A stretch of 64,000 bases of DNA from Streptomyces sp. 549 (GTDB lineage: Bacteria > Actinomycetota > Actinomycetes > Streptomycetales > Streptomycetaceae), in contig NZ_JASKMT010000009.1 of NCBI RefSeq assembly GCF_030124175.1, forward strand, positions 62,001 through 126,000. Reading direction: 5' to 3'. Each line of letters begins with the position of its first letter. Position 1 is the first letter of the stretch. This document shows, in pieces, positions 10,852 through 19,751 of this stretch. Position numbers and translations under genes: made by a program. A model generated the notes under the pieces. It was not told where the DNA came from. It was given only the letters and a program-made list of their open reading frames with translations, and made no database searches.

Positions 10852-12744
10852 GTGAGCGACACACTGTCCCAGATCGATAACCGCCCGCCCTCGGTGGCGA
10901 CGCTCTTCCTTGAGCGCATCGCAGCCACCCCGGAGGGTGAGGCGTATCGGTACCCGGTCCCGGCGGCAAGTGGCGCCGGTCCCGACGAATGGAAATCATA
11001 CAGCTGGGCGGAGGCCGCCGAACGTGTCTTCGCCATCGCCGCCGGACTGATCGATCTGGGAATCGAGTCGGAGCAGCGCGTCGCCGTCGCCTCCAACACC
11101 CGGGTCGACTGGATCCTGGCCGACCTCGGCATTCTCTGCGCCGGCGGGGCCACCACCACCGTCTACCCCAGCACCAACGCGGAGGAGACGGCCTACATCC
11201 TGGCCGACTCCGACAGCCGGGTGCTCTTCGCCGAGGACACCGGTCAGCTGGCGAAGGTCCGGGAGCGCCGCGCGGAGCTTCCCCAGCTCCGGCACGTCGT
11301 GCTGTTCGACCCGTCCGGCGAGGGCGCCGGCGACGCGTCCGACCCGGACGGCTGGGTGCTGACCCTCGACGAGCTGATCCAGCGCGGCAAGACGTACCTG
11401 GAGAAGCACCCGGAAGCCGTCAAGGAGACCGTCGCGGCACTGCGCGCGGACCAGCTGGCGACGCTCATCTACACCTCGGGCACCACCGGCAAGCCCAAGG
11501 GCGTGCGCCTGCCGCACGACTGCTGGTCGTACATGGCCAAGGCCATCGCCACCACGGGGCTGGTCCACAGCGACGACGTGCAGTACCTGTGGCTGCCGCT
11601 GGCGCACGTGTTCGGCAAGGTGCTCACCGCGGGTCAGATCGAGGTCGGCCACGTGACGGCCGTCGACGGCCGCATCGACAAGATCATCGAGAACCTGCCG
11701 GTGGTGCAGCCGACCTACATGGCCGCGGTGCCGCGCATCTTCGAGAAGGTCTACAACGGCGTCGCCGCCAAGGCCAGGGCCGCGGGCGGGGCCAAGTACA
11801 AGATCTTCCGCTGGGCCGCCGGGGTCGCGCGGGAGTACGCACGGGTCACGCAGGACAACTTCCGCCGGACCGGTACCGCCTCCGCGCCCGCCGGGCTGAA
11901 GGCCAAGCACGCGGTCGCCGACAAGCTGGTCTACAGCAAGCTGCGCGCCGCCTTCGGCGGGCGCCTGCGCGCCTGCGTGTCCGGGTCGGCCGCGCTCGCC
12001 CCGGACATCGGCTTCTTCTTCGCCGGCGCCGGCATCCACATCCTGGAGGGTTACGGACTCACCGAGTCCAGCGCCGCCAGCTTCGTGAACCCCGGCGAGG
12101 CGTACCGGACGGGCACGGTCGGCAAGCCCGTGCCCGGCTGCGAGGTGCGCATCGCCGACGACGGCGAGGTGCTGCTGCGCGGTCCCGGCATCATGCAGGG
12201 CTACCACAACCTGCCGGAGAAGACCGCCGAGGTGCTGGAATCGGACGGCTGGCTGCACACCGGCGACATCGGCGAGCTGTCGGACGACGGCTACCTGCGC
12301 ATCACCGACCGCAAGAAGGACATCTTCAAGACCTCCGGTGGCAAGTACGTCGCCCCGGCGGAGGTCGAGGGCCGGTTCAAGGCCGTCTGCCCGTACGTCT
12401 CCAGCATCCTGGTGCACGGCGCGGACCGGAACTTCTGCACCGCGCTGATCGCGCTGGACGAGGCCGCCATCATGGGCTGGGCCGCGGAGCACGGGTTGGC
12501 GGGCAAGAGCTATACGGAGGTGGTCGCCTCCTCGGAGGTCCACGAGCTGATCGGCGGTTTCGTGGAGCGCCTCAACGGGGGGCTCCAGCGCTGGCAGACC
12601 ATCAAGCAGTTCCGGGTCCTGCCGCGGGACCTGGACATCGAGCACGGCGAGCTGACACCGAGCCTGAAGCTCAAGCGGCCCGTGGTGGAGCGCGAGTTCG
12701 GCCACCTGCTGGACGAGATGTACGCCGGCTCACGCGAGCAGTGA
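10852..12744 (+). CDS. Long-chain fatty acid--CoA ligase (AMP-binding, FadD15 type)
   Basis: Adenylate-forming enzyme that activates long-chain fatty acids through acyl-AMP to acyl-CoA. The 630-aa length is typical of the FadD15/ACSL class. Motifs: P-loop-like YTSGTTGKPKGV (about residue 206), LPLAHVFGK, VSGSAALAPDIGFFF, GYGLTESSAASF, GWLHTGDIG and the hinge ITDRKKDIFKTSGGKYVAP. GTG 10852 is chosen because CGGAGG lies 5 nt upstream; an in-frame GTG at 10810 has no such site. A 20-bp hairpin terminates it. Confidence 0.92.
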   Translation: MSDTLSQIDNRPPSVATLFLERIAATPEGEAYRYPVPAASGAGPDEWKSYSWAEAAERVFAIAAGLIDLGIESEQRVAVASNTRVDWILADLGILCAGGATTTVYPSTNAEETAYILADSDSRVLFAEDTGQLAKVRERRAELPQLRHVVLFDPSGEGAGDASDPDGWVLTLDELIQRGKTYLEKHPEAVKETVAALRADQLATLIYTSGTTGKPKGVRLPHDCWSYMAKAIATTGLVHSDDVQYLWLPLAHVFGKVLTAGQIEVGHVTAVDGRIDKIIENLPVVQPTYMAAVPRIFEKVYNGVAAKARAAGGAKYKIFRWAAGVAREYARVTQDNFRRTGTASAPAGLKAKHAVADKLVYSKLRAAFGGRLRACVSGSAALAPDIGFFFAGAGIHILEGYGLTESSAASFVNPGEAYRTGTVGKPVPGCEVRIADDGEVLLRGPGIMQGYHNLPEKTAEVLESDGWLHTGDIGELSDDGYLRITDRKKDIFKTSGGKYVAPAEVEGRFKAVCPYVSSILVHGADRNFCTALIALDEAAIMGWAAEHGLAGKSYTEVVASSEVHELIGGFVERLNGGLQRWQTIKQFRVLPRDLDIEHGELTPSLKLKRPVVEREFGHLLDEMYAGSREQ

Positions 12745-12794
12745 CGCCGCTGCCACCGCGCAACGGCCACTGACAGCCGCTGACAACCGCCCGA

Positions 12795-12839
12795 CCGAGG
12801 GGCGGGCCCGGAGGAATCCCCTCCGGGCCCGCCCCTCGG
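12795..12839. terminator. Terminator between acyl-CoA ligase and ABM genes
   Basis: Perfect 20-bp stem, arms 12795-12814 and 12820-12839 (core GGGGCGGGCCCGGAGG), 5-nt loop AATCC. It serves the ligase and, in the other direction, the minus-strand ABM gene. Confidence 0.85.
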
Positions 12840-12918
12840 CATGTGCGCGGCGCACGGGCGGCGGCGCAGGCGGCTAGTCCGGGTGCACCCGGTGCTGGAC
12901 GACCGGCGCACAAATGCG

Positions 12919-13278
12919 TCACGGGGGCTCGACAGCCGAGACTCGGTGCTTCCACACCTGCGCGTCGAGCACTGCCGCGGCCCGGTCCGGCTCGGGATCG
13001 CTGCCCTCGGGATCGCTGCCCTCGGGTTCGGAGCCGTCGGGGTCCCCGCCCTCGCGGTCCCCGCCTTCGGGGTCACTGCTGCGGAACCGGGCGAGGGCCT
13101 CGTCCGACTCCCACTTCTCGTAGACGTTGACGCGGCCCGGATCGAGCGGGTCGGCGGCCAGTACGAAGTCCAGACAGCCCGGCGCTGCCCTGGCCTGTTC
13201 CACGATGCCGCGGCAGCCGTCCACATAGGCGTCCCGGGCCGCAGGCTCGACGTGCAGGCTGCCGGAAACGATGATCAC
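12919..13278 (-). CDS. ABM-domain (antibiotic biosynthesis monooxygenase-like) protein with repeat insert
   Basis: 119-aa dimeric ferredoxin-like-barrel protein of the ABM family, a group of small cofactor-free monooxygenases and stress proteins. The N-terminal domain reads IIVSGSLHVEPAARDAYV, QARAAPGCLDF and NVYEKWESDEALARFR; the last strand AAVLDAQVWKHRVS is separated from it by an acidic Pro/Gly insert built of six 5-residue units (GSDPE type) encoded by six 15-bp repeats. GTG 13278 has TAGGAGGA 6 nt upstream, an excellent ribosome-binding site. The substrate is unknown. Confidence 0.83.
   Translation of the reverse strand: MIIVSGSLHVEPAARDAYVDGCRGIVEQARAAPGCLDFVLAADPLDPGRVNVYEKWESDEALARFRSSDPEGGDREGGDPDGSEPEGSDPEGSDPEPDRAAAVLDAQVWKHRVSAVEPP
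12991..13080. repeat. Six 15-bp tandem units inside the ABM gene
   Basis: Units begin at 12991, 13006, 13021, 13036, 13051 and 13066. The first two are identical (CTCGGGATCGCTGCC) and the rest have diverged by a few bases. They keep the frame, adding five residues each to a loop of the protein. Confidence 0.9.
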
Positions 13279-13377
13279 GTGCGTTCCTCCTACCGTTCGG
13301 AGGTGCCCCGAAAGCGGCGCGCCCCCGGGGGCGCCGAGGCCGGCGCCACAGGTACCGACCGGGCAGCGGCACGGAAC

Positions 13378-13899
13378 TCATCGGTCCACGGCGGCCTCCA
13401 CATCCGTCACGGCCCTACCGCCGGGCCGGGTACGCCAAGCCCCGTCGCGCATCAGCAGTCTGCCCGCCAGCTCGTTCTCCTCTCGCCAAGCCCGCAGCGT
13501 CACCGGACGGAAGCGCAGGAAGACCCAGTCCGGCCGACCGCGCGGGTCCCAGGCGGTCTTCGCCACGAAGACCGCCCCCTCCTCCTCGGTCGGCCCCTGC
13601 GGGCCCACCTGCTCGGCGTCCGCCTCGATCAGGACGACGTCCCGGGTCAGGCCGACGCCCAGCACCGCCCGGCTGCCCGCAGCCACGTTGCGGGCGGTGG
13701 GATTGCTGCCGCGCGTGCACATGAGCAGGTTCCCGCCTACGTACACGAAGGACAGCGGCACCATGCAGGGCTGCCCGTCCGGGGAGGCCGTCGCCACCCA
13801 CACGTCCAGATCGGTCTCCAGCCGGTGCCGCACGTCGGCCTCGCGCTGCTGGGCGCTGCGCGGGGGCGCGGTCTCACTGTCCGTCCTGCTGTCGGTCAT
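13378..13899 (-). CDS. Pyridoxamine 5'-phosphate oxidase family (split-barrel flavin/F420) protein
   Basis: 173-aa FMN- or F420-binding split-barrel protein. It shows the fold's order: VWVATASPDGQPCMVPLSFVYVGGNLLMCT, quoted in parts as VATASPDGQP and VPLSFVYVGG, then NPTARNVAAGSRAVLGVG and LRFRPVTLRAW. Many actinobacterial members use F420 for reductions, but the cofactor cannot be decided here. TAGCGT lies 6 nt before the ATG, so it is probably leaderless. First of four minus-strand small genes ahead of holA. Confidence 0.82.
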   Translation of the reverse strand: MTDSRTDSETAPPRSAQQREADVRHRLETDLDVWVATASPDGQPCMVPLSFVYVGGNLLMCTRGSNPTARNVAAGSRAVLGVGLTRDVVLIEADAEQVGPQGPTEEEGAVFVAKTAWDPRGRPDWVFLRFRPVTLRAWREENELAGRLLMRDGAWRTRPGGRAVTDVEAAVDR

Positions 13900-14100
13900 G
13901 CCGGAACGCTAGCCGCCTCCGGGGGGCGGCCGCATCGGACCTTCGTCGCAGGCCGTAGGTCCGAAAGTACTGCGCCTGCGGACCGAGGCCCCCAGCCCGG
14001 CCGTGCCGCCCGGCTGTGGGCACTGAGCTGCGGGGGCACGGCCGTGGGGGCATCGCTGCGGGCGTATCGCTGCGGGGGCCCGGCTGTGGAGCGGCTGGTC

Positions 14101-14604
14101 CTAGCGGCCGGTCGAGCCGTCGATCTGCTCGCGGAGGATGTCGGCATGGCCCGCGTGCCGTGCGGTCTCCTCGATCATGTGGACGAGGATCCAGCGCATG
14201 GACGGGGGCGGCGTCTCCCTCATCGACCGCGCCCCCGGCACGTCCAGGTCGGCGCAGTCCCGCACGATCCGGTTGCACCGCTCCACGGCGTCCCGGTAGG
14301 CGGCGAGCAGGCTCTCCGCCGTCTCAGCCGGGGCGGGGGCCGACTCGTCGTCCCAAGGGGGCACGTCGGCACCGGTGTAGGCCCAGACGAACCAGTTGAG
14401 TTCCACGGCGGTCAGATGCTTCACCAGACCGAGCACGCTGGTGCCGGAGGGCACCCGGGGAGCGTGGCCTTCCTCGTCGGACACGCCGGCGGCCTTCGAC
14501 GCGACCGACTGCCGCAGGTAGTCGAGGAACACGACCAGGGTCGTCTTCTCGTCGGCGTTCAGGCTCGGTGGGCGCAGGTCCCCGCGCGCTTCTCCATCGC
14601 TCAT
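14101..14604 (-). CDS. DinB/DUF664 family protein
   Basis: 167-aa four-helix protein of the DinB-like superfamily, which in actinobacteria includes mycothiol-dependent transferases and isomerases. Metal-ligand histidines are seen in LGLVKHLTAVELNWF and in the C-terminal WILVHMIEETARHAGHADI. The reaction is unknown. TAGGGT lies 6 nt before the ATG with no ribosome-binding site, indicating leaderless transcription. The preceding 13900-14100 stretch contains nothing else I can support. Confidence 0.85.
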   Translation of the reverse strand: MSDGEARGDLRPPSLNADEKTTLVVFLDYLRQSVASKAAGVSDEEGHAPRVPSGTSVLGLVKHLTAVELNWFVWAYTGADVPPWDDESAPAPAETAESLLAAYRDAVERCNRIVRDCADLDVPGARSMRETPPPSMRWILVHMIEETARHAGHADILREQIDGSTGR

Positions 14605-14747
14605 CCGGGGACCCTACTCCGCCCCCAGGCGTACGGGGCGGCCGGCCACCGGAGCCGTCTCCCGGGAATGTCAGGGCAGCGAAACGGGATGGTCGCGGCA
14701 GTGCGACGGGGAGGCCGGGGCAGTGCCGCGGGAACGCCGGGGCAGCA

Positions 14748-14993
14748 CTACGGCCTCTCGAGCCAGCCCTCGTGGCCGGTGGCCAGCGCCTCCAGCCGGG
14801 TCTCGTCGAGAAGGCCCTCGGTGTCCTCGACCACCACCAGCCACTGGGCGTCCTCTGCGTCGTCCTCGCCTGCGAGGGCGTCCCGTACGAGCTGTGGTTC
14901 CTGCGGGAGGGCGAAGGTGTCGGCCAGTTCCTCGGCCACCTGCTCCGCCGCGTCCCGGTCGGGCAGGACGAGTACATGACGTGCGTCGCTCAC
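14748..14993 (-). CDS. Small conserved acidic protein
   Basis: 81-aa acidic protein with a GTG start: SDARHVLVLPDRDAAEQVAEEL, then a DALAGEDDAEDAQWLVVVED stretch. It resembles the single ferredoxin-like half of ribonuclease E inhibitor/RraB-like proteins conserved in Streptomyces beside holA, but that is only a fold impression. CACAAT lies 6 nt before GTG, the same leaderless arrangement as at 5363. It diverges from holA across 112 bp. Confidence 0.75.
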   Translation of the reverse strand: MSDARHVLVLPDRDAAEQVAEELADTFALPQEPQLVRDALAGEDDAEDAQWLVVVEDTEGLLDETRLEALATGHEGWLERP

Positions 14994-15105
14994 CGCGCCA
15001 TTGTGCCGGAACCTCCCTGGCACACCCGGGTCCGGGGCCGGGGGCCCAGTGAACGGTCGGCGGACCGCGACCGGGTGTCGGCGACGCGTGGCATGCTGTG
15101 CTGCG

Positions 15106-16098
15106 ATGCCCCAGAAAGCCAAGAACCCGCGCTCGGACGATCCCCTGGCCCCGCTGACGCTCGCCGTCGGCCAGGAGGAACTGCTGATCGACCGTGCCGT
15201 GCGCGAGGTGACGGACGCCGCCCGTGCCGCCGACCCCGACACCGACGTGCGTGACCTCGCCCCCGGCGAGCTCCAGCCCGGCGCTCTCGCCGAGCTGACG
15301 AGCCCGTCGCTGTTCGCCGAGCGCAAGGTGGTGATCGTGCGCCAGTCGCAGGACCTCGGCGCGGACACCGTCAAGGACGTCAAGGCCTACCTCACCTCGC
15401 CTGCGGAGGAGATCACGCTGGTCCTCGCGCACGCGGGCGGCCCCAAGGGCAAGGGGCTGCTCGACGCGGCACGCAAGGCCGGGGCCCGCGAGGTGGCCTG
15501 CGCGAAGCTGACCAAGCCGGCCGACCGGCTGGCGTTCGTGCGCGGCGAGTTCCGGGCTGCCGGCCGGTCCGCGACACCGGAGGCCACACAGGCGCTGGTC
15601 GACGCGATCGGCGGTGACCTGCGGGAGCTGGCCTCCGCGTGCGCCCAGCTGACCGCGGACATCGAGGGAGCGATCGACGAGGCGGTGGTCGCCCGCTACT
15701 ACACAGGCCGCGCGGAGGCGTCCAGCTTCGCGGTGGCCGACCGGGCCGTGGAGGGCCGGGCGGCGGAGGCGCTGGAGACCCTGCGGTGGGCGCTCGCCAC
15801 CGGTGTGGCCCCGGTGCTGGTGACCAGCGCGCTGGCGCAGGGCGTGCGGGCCATCGGCAAGCTGGCCTCGGCCCCCGGCGGCATGCGGCCCGGTGATCTG
15901 GCCCGGGAGCTGGGCATGCCGCCGTGGAAGATCGACCGGGTCCGCCAGCAGATGCGGGGCTGGTCGGCGGACGGGGTGGCGGTGGCGGTGCAGGCCGTGG
16001 CCGACGCGGACGCGGCCGTCAAGGGCGGCGGCTACGACCCCGCCTACGCGCTGGAGAAGGCCGTCGTGACCATCTCACGCGCTGCCCGCTCACGCTGA
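15106..16098 (+). CDS. holA: DNA polymerase III subunit delta
   Basis: Clamp-loader delta subunit that opens the beta sliding clamp. The 330-aa protein has the degenerate AAA+ N-terminal domain without a P-loop (PLTLAVGQEELLIDRAV, LTSPSLFAERKVVIVR), the lid domain with GDLRELASACAQL, and the C-terminal collar with PPWKIDRVRQQMRGWS. The ATG at 15106 is preceded by GGCATGCT as a possible leaderless -10; longer in-frame starts would run through unconserved sequence. rpsT is elsewhere in this window, so the frequent holA-rpsT linkage is only loosely kept. Confidence 0.93.
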   Translation: MPQKAKNPRSDDPLAPLTLAVGQEELLIDRAVREVTDAARAADPDTDVRDLAPGELQPGALAELTSPSLFAERKVVIVRQSQDLGADTVKDVKAYLTSPAEEITLVLAHAGGPKGKGLLDAARKAGAREVACAKLTKPADRLAFVRGEFRAAGRSATPEATQALVDAIGGDLRELASACAQLTADIEGAIDEAVVARYYTGRAEASSFAVADRAVEGRAAEALETLRWALATGVAPVLVTSALAQGVRAIGKLASAPGGMRPGDLARELGMPPWKIDRVRQQMRGWSADGVAVAVQAVADADAAVKGGGYDPAYALEKAVVTISRAARSR

Positions 16099-16174
16099 GC
16101 CCCCTTCCGCCCCCGGCGTCACCCTCCCCGCTTGCCGCTCTGCCTCCCGCCTTCACCCGGCCGCCGACGTCGCC

Positions 16175-17011
16175 TCAGATGTCGCCCTCGCCGCGGCTGT
16201 CGTTCCCGGAGCCCTCCTCGCCGGGCTTCCTCAGCGCCTCCAGCGTGGCCCGGGTGTCGGAGGTGAGCATCTTCTCCAGCCTCTCCTTCGTCATCCGCTC
16301 AGCGGAGGAGGCGACGCTGATCTCACTCCAGTCCATCGTGGTCTCCACCCAGCCGTCCCGGACCGCGAGCATGGCCCACCGCAGCCGGTCGTCCCTCCTG
16401 CCGCGGTCCGTGATGAGGAACGCCTCGTCGCCGAGCCCCTCGACCTCCTCGACGCTGTAGGAGGCGAGGTCGGAGGACCGGCTCTCGTACGCCTGCATCC
16501 GGGCGGCGAACTCCCCCGCCGGGTCGGTCTTCTTGTGCCACGCCACCTGGAAGTTGACGTAGGTCGTGTCGTAGGTGCGGGCGTTGGGCGCCTTGAGCCG
16601 GACACCGCACTGGCTGGCGTCCAGCGCCTCGTGCCGGGAGTGGTACCCCGTGGGCTCGCGCCTGGTGTCCTCGGTGTAGTAGTCGCGCAGGGCCGAGGTG
16701 TCCAGCGCCTCGCACATGTCCTCGTGGTAGTGGTACCCGGCCAGGTCGGCCTCGGGCTCGCTGTGCAGTCCACCGGACACGATGACGGCCGCGGCCCACA
16801 CGGCCGAGGCCAGCAGCGCGCCGCTGAGCCCCCAGAGCCAGCCGGGCACCGGCCTGCGCGGCGCCGGTTGCGGTGGCCCGAGCGGGCCCGGCGGCATGCC
16901 GGGGCCTGACGGGCCGGGTGTCGCATAGCCGCCGACGGGCTGCGCGTACGGATTGGGCTGGCCCGACGGCTGGGCGTACGGATTGTGCTGTGGATCCCCC
17001 GGTATGGACAT
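16175..17011 (-). CDS. Pro-rich single-pass membrane protein of unknown function
   Basis: 278-aa protein: a cytoplasmic N-terminus with repeats of NPYAQP (residues 9-29) and Gly/Pro-rich sequence, one membrane helix (GWLWGLSGALLASAVWAAAVIV, about residues 58-79; shown here split as LWGLSGALLASA and VWAAAVIV) and an extracytoplasmic domain with two cysteines (EDMCEAL, ASQCGVR). Such DUF-type membrane proteins are common in Streptomyces; no function is known to me. The comEC frame continues across most of this gene on the same strand, which is unusual. Confidence 0.8.
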   Translation of the reverse strand: MSIPGDPQHNPYAQPSGQPNPYAQPVGGYATPGPSGPGMPPGPLGPPQPAPRRPVPGWLWGLSGALLASAVWAAAVIVSGGLHSEPEADLAGYHYHEDMCEALDTSALRDYYTEDTRREPTGYHSRHEALDASQCGVRLKAPNARTYDTTYVNFQVAWHKKTDPAGEFAARMQAYESRSSDLASYSVEEVEGLGDEAFLITDRGRRDDRLRWAMLAVRDGWVETTMDWSEISVASSAERMTKERLEKMLTSDTRATLEALRKPGEEGSGNDSRGEGDI

Positions 17012-19751
17012 ACAGGGAAGATACCGCCGCCGGGTGCGGTCGACTCCCCCGCGTGCGATCCACTGCTGGGAACCGTCCCACCGTGCCGCCGCGTGCCGTG
17101 CGTCGGCGCCCGGCACGCACTCCGCGGGCGCGGCCCTCGGAACTGACCACGGCGAGATCACCGTCGGTGTCCGTGCGCAGCACCGCGGAACCGGAGAGGT
17201 GCAGCGCCTCCAGCGTCGAGGGGGCCGGGTGGCCGTAGGAGTTGCCGGCTCCGCTGGACACCAGCGCAAGGCGCGGGCGCAGCCGGTCCAGCAGCGCGGG
17301 GTGCTGATAGGCGGAGCCGTGGTGGGCGACTTTCAGGACGTCGACCTGCGGCAGCCCTGGATGCTCGGCCAGCAGCCGCTGCTGGGCGGGCGGTTCGAGG
17401 TCGCCGGGCAGGAAGACGGTGAGGCCCGCGGTGCGCAGCAGCAGGGTCACGCTGGAGTCGTTGGAGCCGAATCCGGTCGCCCTCTCCGGCGGCCACAGCA
17501 CCTCCCAGCTCAGGTCGGGGCCGAGGTGGCGCCTCTCACCCGCGCGTGCGGTGACCACGGGCACACCCGCCTCCCGGGCCACCCGGTCGACGAACTCGGC
17601 CTGGCCCGGTGTCTCCCTGACCGGTGAGGTCTGGATGGCGCCCACCGAGCGCCCCTTCAGCACACCGGGCAGCCCGGCGACGTGGTCGGCGTGGAAGTGG
17701 CTGATCACGACCATCGGAATCCGGCGCACACCCAGCCGGCGCAGGCAGCCGTCGACGGCCGCCGGGTCGGGCCCGGCATCGACCACCAGGGCCGTGTCAG
17801 GCCCTGCGGCCAGCACCATGCCGTCGCCCTGCCCCACGTCGCACGCGACCACCCGCCATCCCGGCGGCGGCCAACCGGTGAGGACCCGGCCGAGCGGGGC
17901 CGGGCGCAGCACCGCCACCAGCAACAGCAGTACGCAGCAGGCGATCAGCCACGGGTGGTGTGCCGCCCGGCGCAGCAGCAGTGCGCCGACGAGGGTGACC
18001 CCCGCCAGCAGGGCCGCGCCCGCCCAGCCGCCGGGCCAGGTCAGTTCGGCGCCGGGCAGCGCGGCTCCCGCGCGGGCGATACCGGCGATCCATCTGGCGG
18101 GCCAACCGGCCAACCAGGACAGGGCCACGGCAACCGGTATGGCGATCGGTGCGCAGACCAGGGCGGCCCAGCCGAGCAACGTGGCAGGGGCGAAGGCGAG
18201 CTGGGCGAGCAGGTTCGCCGGAATCGCGACCAGGCTGACCCGGGCGGCGAACACGGTCACCACGGGGGCGCACACCACCTGGGCCGCTGCCGCGGCCGAC
18301 AGTGCCTCGGCGAGGCGCAGCGGAACCCGCCGGCGTTGCAGGGCGCGGCTCCAGCGGGGAGCGAGGGTGAGCAGCGCGCCGGTGGCCAGCACCGACAGCA
18401 GGAAGCCGAAGGAACGGGCGAGCGCCGGGTCGAACAGGATGAGGAGCAGCGCCGCGGCGGCAAGCGTCGGCAGCAGGGAGCGGCGGCGGCCGGTGGCGAT
18501 GGCCAGCAGGGCGATGCCGCCGCACACGGCGGCCCGCAGCACGCTCGGCCCCGGGCGGCACAGGGTCACGAAGGCGAGGACCAGCCCGGCTCCCAGGACC
18601 GCGGTGGTGCGCAGCGGCAGCCCCAGGCGGGCGGCGAGACCACCGCGTTCGGCCCGGGAGGCGGTGTGCGGGGTGCCGATGAGCACCATCAGCACGATCG
18701 ACAGATGGGCGCCGCTGACGACCGTCATGTGCGTCATGTCCACCGCCTGCACGGCGGCGCGCAGCTCCGGGGTGATGCGGGAGGTGTCGCCGACGACGAG
18801 AGCCGGGAGCATCGCCCGGGGATCGGCCGGCAGTCCGTCGGTGGCCTCGCGCAGCGAGGCGCGCAGGTGCCCGGCGAGGCGCTGTGCGGTGTCGGGGCCG
18901 CCGACCAGGTGCGGCGGCGCGGCTGAGTCCGCGCGCAGCACGGCGGTCAGGGTGCCGCTGCTGTCGTCCATGGGCGCTACCGCGCGCGCCTTGACGCGGA
19001 CCGTCGAGGAGGGCAGCAGGGCCAGCCAGGGGTCGGCGCGGCGGGCGGGCACGATGACGAGCACGGGACTGCGCACCCGGGTCTCCTGCCCGGCGGTGGT
19101 GACGACCCGCGTGGCGAGCCCGGTGAGCATGACGGGGCGGGGGCCGCCGCCGACGCGTGGCGCGGCGAGGCGGGGGTCCTTGGTGAGGGTGACGTCGGCG
19201 GTGAGCCGGGCCTGCCGGTCGGCCAGCGCGGCGAGCGGCCCGGCCTGGACGGACGCGGTGTGCAGTGCGGCCACCCCAGCGCCGGCTGCGACGCTGAGCA
19301 GCACCAGCGACAGCGTGACCAGGCCGAAGGCGGCAGGTGCTGCCGTCGCGCCGGGCCGGGTACGCGGGCCGGGTCGTCGGCTGACGGCCACGGCGAGCAG
19401 CAGGACGGCGAGCAGGGCGAGCGGCACGGCGACTGCTGCGACGGTGCCGGGGTTCGTACCGAGGGCGACGGCCGCCGCACCCCAGGTGGCGACGGCGGGC
19501 GGCACCAACCGCAGGTCCGGCGGGGCTTCCTGGCGGGGGTGGGACACGCCGAGCCGCTTCCCGGACGCGGCGTGCACCGCCGCACGCGACGTCCGGCCGC
19601 GGACCGCGCCCTCCGGTGCCGAGGCGGCCGGAACTGCGCTGCCCCGTGCCGTGGCGGCGGAGGTGTCGTCGGGTGGGAGCGGTGGGGCCAGTGGGAGCGG
19701 CCCGGCGATGCGCGGGCGGCGGCGATGCGCTGCGTGGCGGTGCGGGTTCAC
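16323..19751 (-). CDS. comEC: ComEC/Rec2 family DNA-transport-like protein with an anomalous 3' extension
   Basis: Multi-pass protein of the ComEC/Rec2 family, the channel for single-stranded DNA uptake in competent bacteria; its role in Streptomyces is unclear. N-terminal helices, then the competence core (ALVVGDTSRITPELRAAVQ, DMTHMTVVSGAHLSIV) and a C-terminal metallo-beta-lactamase domain (VISHFHADHVAGLPG at about residue 680, KVAHHGSAYQHP, SYGHPAPSTLEAL). Homology ends near residue 873 (about 17130) but the frame runs to 16323, giving 1142 aa and overlapping the next gene by 689 bp. GTG 19751 overlaps the comEA stop (GTGA). Confidence 0.85.
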   Translation of the reverse strand: MNPHRHAAHRRRPRIAGPLPLAPPLPPDDTSAATARGSAVPAASAPEGAVRGRTSRAAVHAASGKRLGVSHPRQEAPPDLRLVPPAVATWGAAAVALGTNPGTVAAVAVPLALLAVLLLAVAVSRRPGPRTRPGATAAPAAFGLVTLSLVLLSVAAGAGVAALHTASVQAGPLAALADRQARLTADVTLTKDPRLAAPRVGGGPRPVMLTGLATRVVTTAGQETRVRSPVLVIVPARRADPWLALLPSSTVRVKARAVAPMDDSSGTLTAVLRADSAAPPHLVGGPDTAQRLAGHLRASLREATDGLPADPRAMLPALVVGDTSRITPELRAAVQAVDMTHMTVVSGAHLSIVLMVLIGTPHTASRAERGGLAARLGLPLRTTAVLGAGLVLAFVTLCRPGPSVLRAAVCGGIALLAIATGRRRSLLPTLAAAALLLILFDPALARSFGFLLSVLATGALLTLAPRWSRALQRRRVPLRLAEALSAAAAAQVVCAPVVTVFAARVSLVAIPANLLAQLAFAPATLLGWAALVCAPIAIPVAVALSWLAGWPARWIAGIARAGAALPGAELTWPGGWAGAALLAGVTLVGALLLRRAAHHPWLIACCVLLLLVAVLRPAPLGRVLTGWPPPGWRVVACDVGQGDGMVLAAGPDTALVVDAGPDPAAVDGCLRRLGVRRIPMVVISHFHADHVAGLPGVLKGRSVGAIQTSPVRETPGQAEFVDRVAREAGVPVVTARAGERRHLGPDLSWEVLWPPERATGFGSNDSSVTLLLRTAGLTVFLPGDLEPPAQQRLLAEHPGLPQVDVLKVAHHGSAYQHPALLDRLRPRLALVSSGAGNSYGHPAPSTLEALHLSGSAVLRTDTDGDLAVVSSEGRARGVRAGRRRTARGGTVGRFPAVDRTRGSRPHPAAVSSLYVHTGGSTAQSVRPAVGPAQSVRAARRRLCDTRPVRPRHAAGPARATATGAAQAGARLALGAQRRAAGLGRVGRGRHRVRWTAQRARGRPGRVPLPRGHVRGAGHLGPARLLHRGHQARAHGVPLPARGAGRQPVRCPAQGAQRPHLRHDLRQLPGGVAQEDRPGGGVRRPDAGVREPVLRPRLLQRRGGRGARRRGVPHHGPRQEGRPAAVGHARGPGRLGGDHDGLE

